This document shows positions 33,228-36,325 of a stretch of DNA of 36,325 bases, in pieces. The position numbers were made by a program, and so were the translations under genes. The DNA lies in the NCBI RefSeq assembly GCF_002964045.1, contig NZ_POPB01000450.1:1-36325 (forward strand). Direction: 5' to 3'. Source of the stretch: Streptococcus suis (GTDB taxonomy: Bacteria; Bacillota; Bacilli; Lactobacillales; Streptococcaceae). The notes under the pieces are model-generated. The model made no database searches. It was not told the origin of the DNA and was given only the letters and a program-made list of their open reading frames with translations. Every line of letters begins with the position of its first letter. Positions within the stretch are counted from its first letter, which is position 1.

Positions 33228-33444
33228 CAATCAGAAGAGTAGGTAATCTTCCATTTTTAGAGAGCTTGTGGTCGCTGTAAACAAGTAATGGTGATTGGTG
33301 AATGGACTGATTTTGTAATGAATTCGAACCAATAAGGATTCGGCTAGCAGGCCTTATGTGCATTGAGATGGGAGTATCTGCTCCTAAGTAAGGTGGTACC
33401 GTGTCTTAGACGCCCTTGCACAGTTTCTGTGCGGGGCTTTTTTT
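33228..33444 (+). promoter_or_regulatory. Tryptophan T-box riboswitch of trpS
   Basis: Leader of about 220 nt with the T-box core AAGGTGGTACCG at 33390-33401 (the UGGU bulge pairs with the uncharged tRNA end) and a terminator GCCCTTGCACAG / CTGTGCGGGGC at 33412-33437 with a T-run to 33444. A candidate specifier TGG at 33303-33305 in GAATGGACTG reads tryptophan, in agreement with the gene controlled. Low charged tRNA-Trp should stabilise the antiterminator and raise trpS expression. Confidence 0.88.
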
Positions 33445-33462
33445 ATGAAAATTATCAGATGA

Positions 33463-34497
<1,035 letters not shown>

Positions 34498-34512
34498 GGT
34501 TAACGATAAAAG

Positions 34513-34540
34513 AGCAATGTTTTAAAAACGTTGCTTTTTT
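34513..34540 (+). terminator. Terminator after trpS
   Basis: AGCAATGTTTT / AAAACGTTGCT stem (one G-U pair) with a T-run. It lies 16 nt after the stop. Confidence 0.85.
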
Positions 34541-34645
34541 CGTTTGTTTTATGACGAAGTAAAAACCAAACGTTCGAATTTCTAAAAGAAAGAAGGAATG
34601 AATTTTCTGAATTATTATTGTTTCTTATTTTAAAGCGAATAATAT

Positions 34646-34673
34646 TTGACAAATGATTTCAAAATGTTATCAT
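34646..34673 (+). promoter_or_regulatory. Likely guaB promoter
   Basis: TTGACA (34646-34651), 16 bp, TATCAT (34668-34673), about 53 bp before the ATG. No clear riboswitch fits in the short leader. Confidence 0.6.
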
Positions 34674-34696
34674 AAATAAAATAATTGTAGCGATAG

Positions 34697-36208
<1,512 letters not shown>

Positions 36209-36227
36209 ACAAAAACATACTAAGATT

Positions 36228-36276
36228 AGTAGTGAGGAAATCTCCGACGGGAGAAAGTACTCACTACTTTTTCTTT
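36228..36276 (+). terminator. Terminator after guaB
   Basis: AGTAGTGAG (36228-36236) pairs with CTCACTACT (36260-36268), with an inner TCTCC/GGAGA hairpin, then TTTTTCTTT. The last 50 bp of the window show no assignable gene; a minus-strand frame ending with a stop at 36299-36301 may be the tail of a neighbour. Confidence 0.8.
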
Positions 36277-36325
36277 ATGATAAAGTAGAGGTGTCTTGTT
36301 AAGTCGTAGGGCTTTTTGACGCTAG

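Noticed and set aside
34569-34581. PurBox-like sequence upstream of guaB (AAATTCGAACGTT on the minus strand)
   Set aside because: Two mismatches to the recalled consensus AWWWCCGAACWWT and only one copy; not enough to claim PurR control.

Overview
The window is a firmicute chromosome segment around the replication origin, most likely from Streptococcus and probably S. suis or a close relative. The species call is an inference from gene order and protein style. DNA is AT-rich, Shine-Dalgarno sites are strong, and the order dnaN-dnaA-oriC-parB-htrA-rlmH with parS, plus ychF-pth-mfd-rqcP-divIC-(37 aa ORF)-serine hydrolase-tilS-hpt-ftsH, is the streptococcal origin arrangement. The segment is presented so that dnaA reads on the minus strand.

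Positions 1-113 look like the end of an ISL3-type insertion sequence that continues off the window. From 173 to 11402 on the minus strand lies the housekeeping block: ftsH, hpt, tilS, a penicillin-binding-type serine hydrolase, a 37-residue ORF too short for usual gene calling, divIC, rqcP, mfd, pth and ychF. The genes from pth to ftsH are tightly packed and often overlap. Next come an XRE regulator with a membrane tail, a DUF951 protein, dnaN and dnaA. DnaA-box clusters lie on both sides of dnaA (13433-13525 and 14953-15068) and a third sits between htrA and rlmH (17178-17274). parB, htrA, rlmH, a perfect parS palindrome (17767-17782) and a DUF1275 membrane protein follow. Then come tRNA-Arg (minus) and tRNA-Glu/tRNA-Asn (plus), fired by back-to-back consensus promoters.

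Positions 18799-27906 hold the most interesting part: an integrative mobilizable element of about 9 kb inserted at the 3' end of tRNA-Asn. It is bounded by 60-bp perfect direct repeats that contain the tRNA tail and its terminator. It carries a tyrosine integrase with an arm-binding domain, four matching arm-type sites (two at each end), a DUF771-like putative excisionase, a Rep_trans/MobT relaxase, a TcpA-type coupling protein apparently split into two overlapping genes, a small ORF of unknown function and a possible leader peptide. Two strong inverted repeats lie between the ATPase and relaxase genes, where Tn916-like and ICEBs1-like elements keep oriT. There is no secretion apparatus, so transfer would need a helper element. 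The cargo is a divergent 256-aa protein of unknown function, an XRE regulator, and an 823-aa LPXTG protein whose central domain resembles the SEC10/PgrA surface-exclusion family. The arrangement suggests a mobilizable element that regulates its own surface barrier against incoming DNA.

After the element the backbone resumes: a YfhO-family membrane protein, an ABC-F ATPase and a YitT-family protein on the minus strand, then trpS behind a tryptophan T-box and guaB on the plus strand. All assignments come from reading sequence and motifs; no database search was run.
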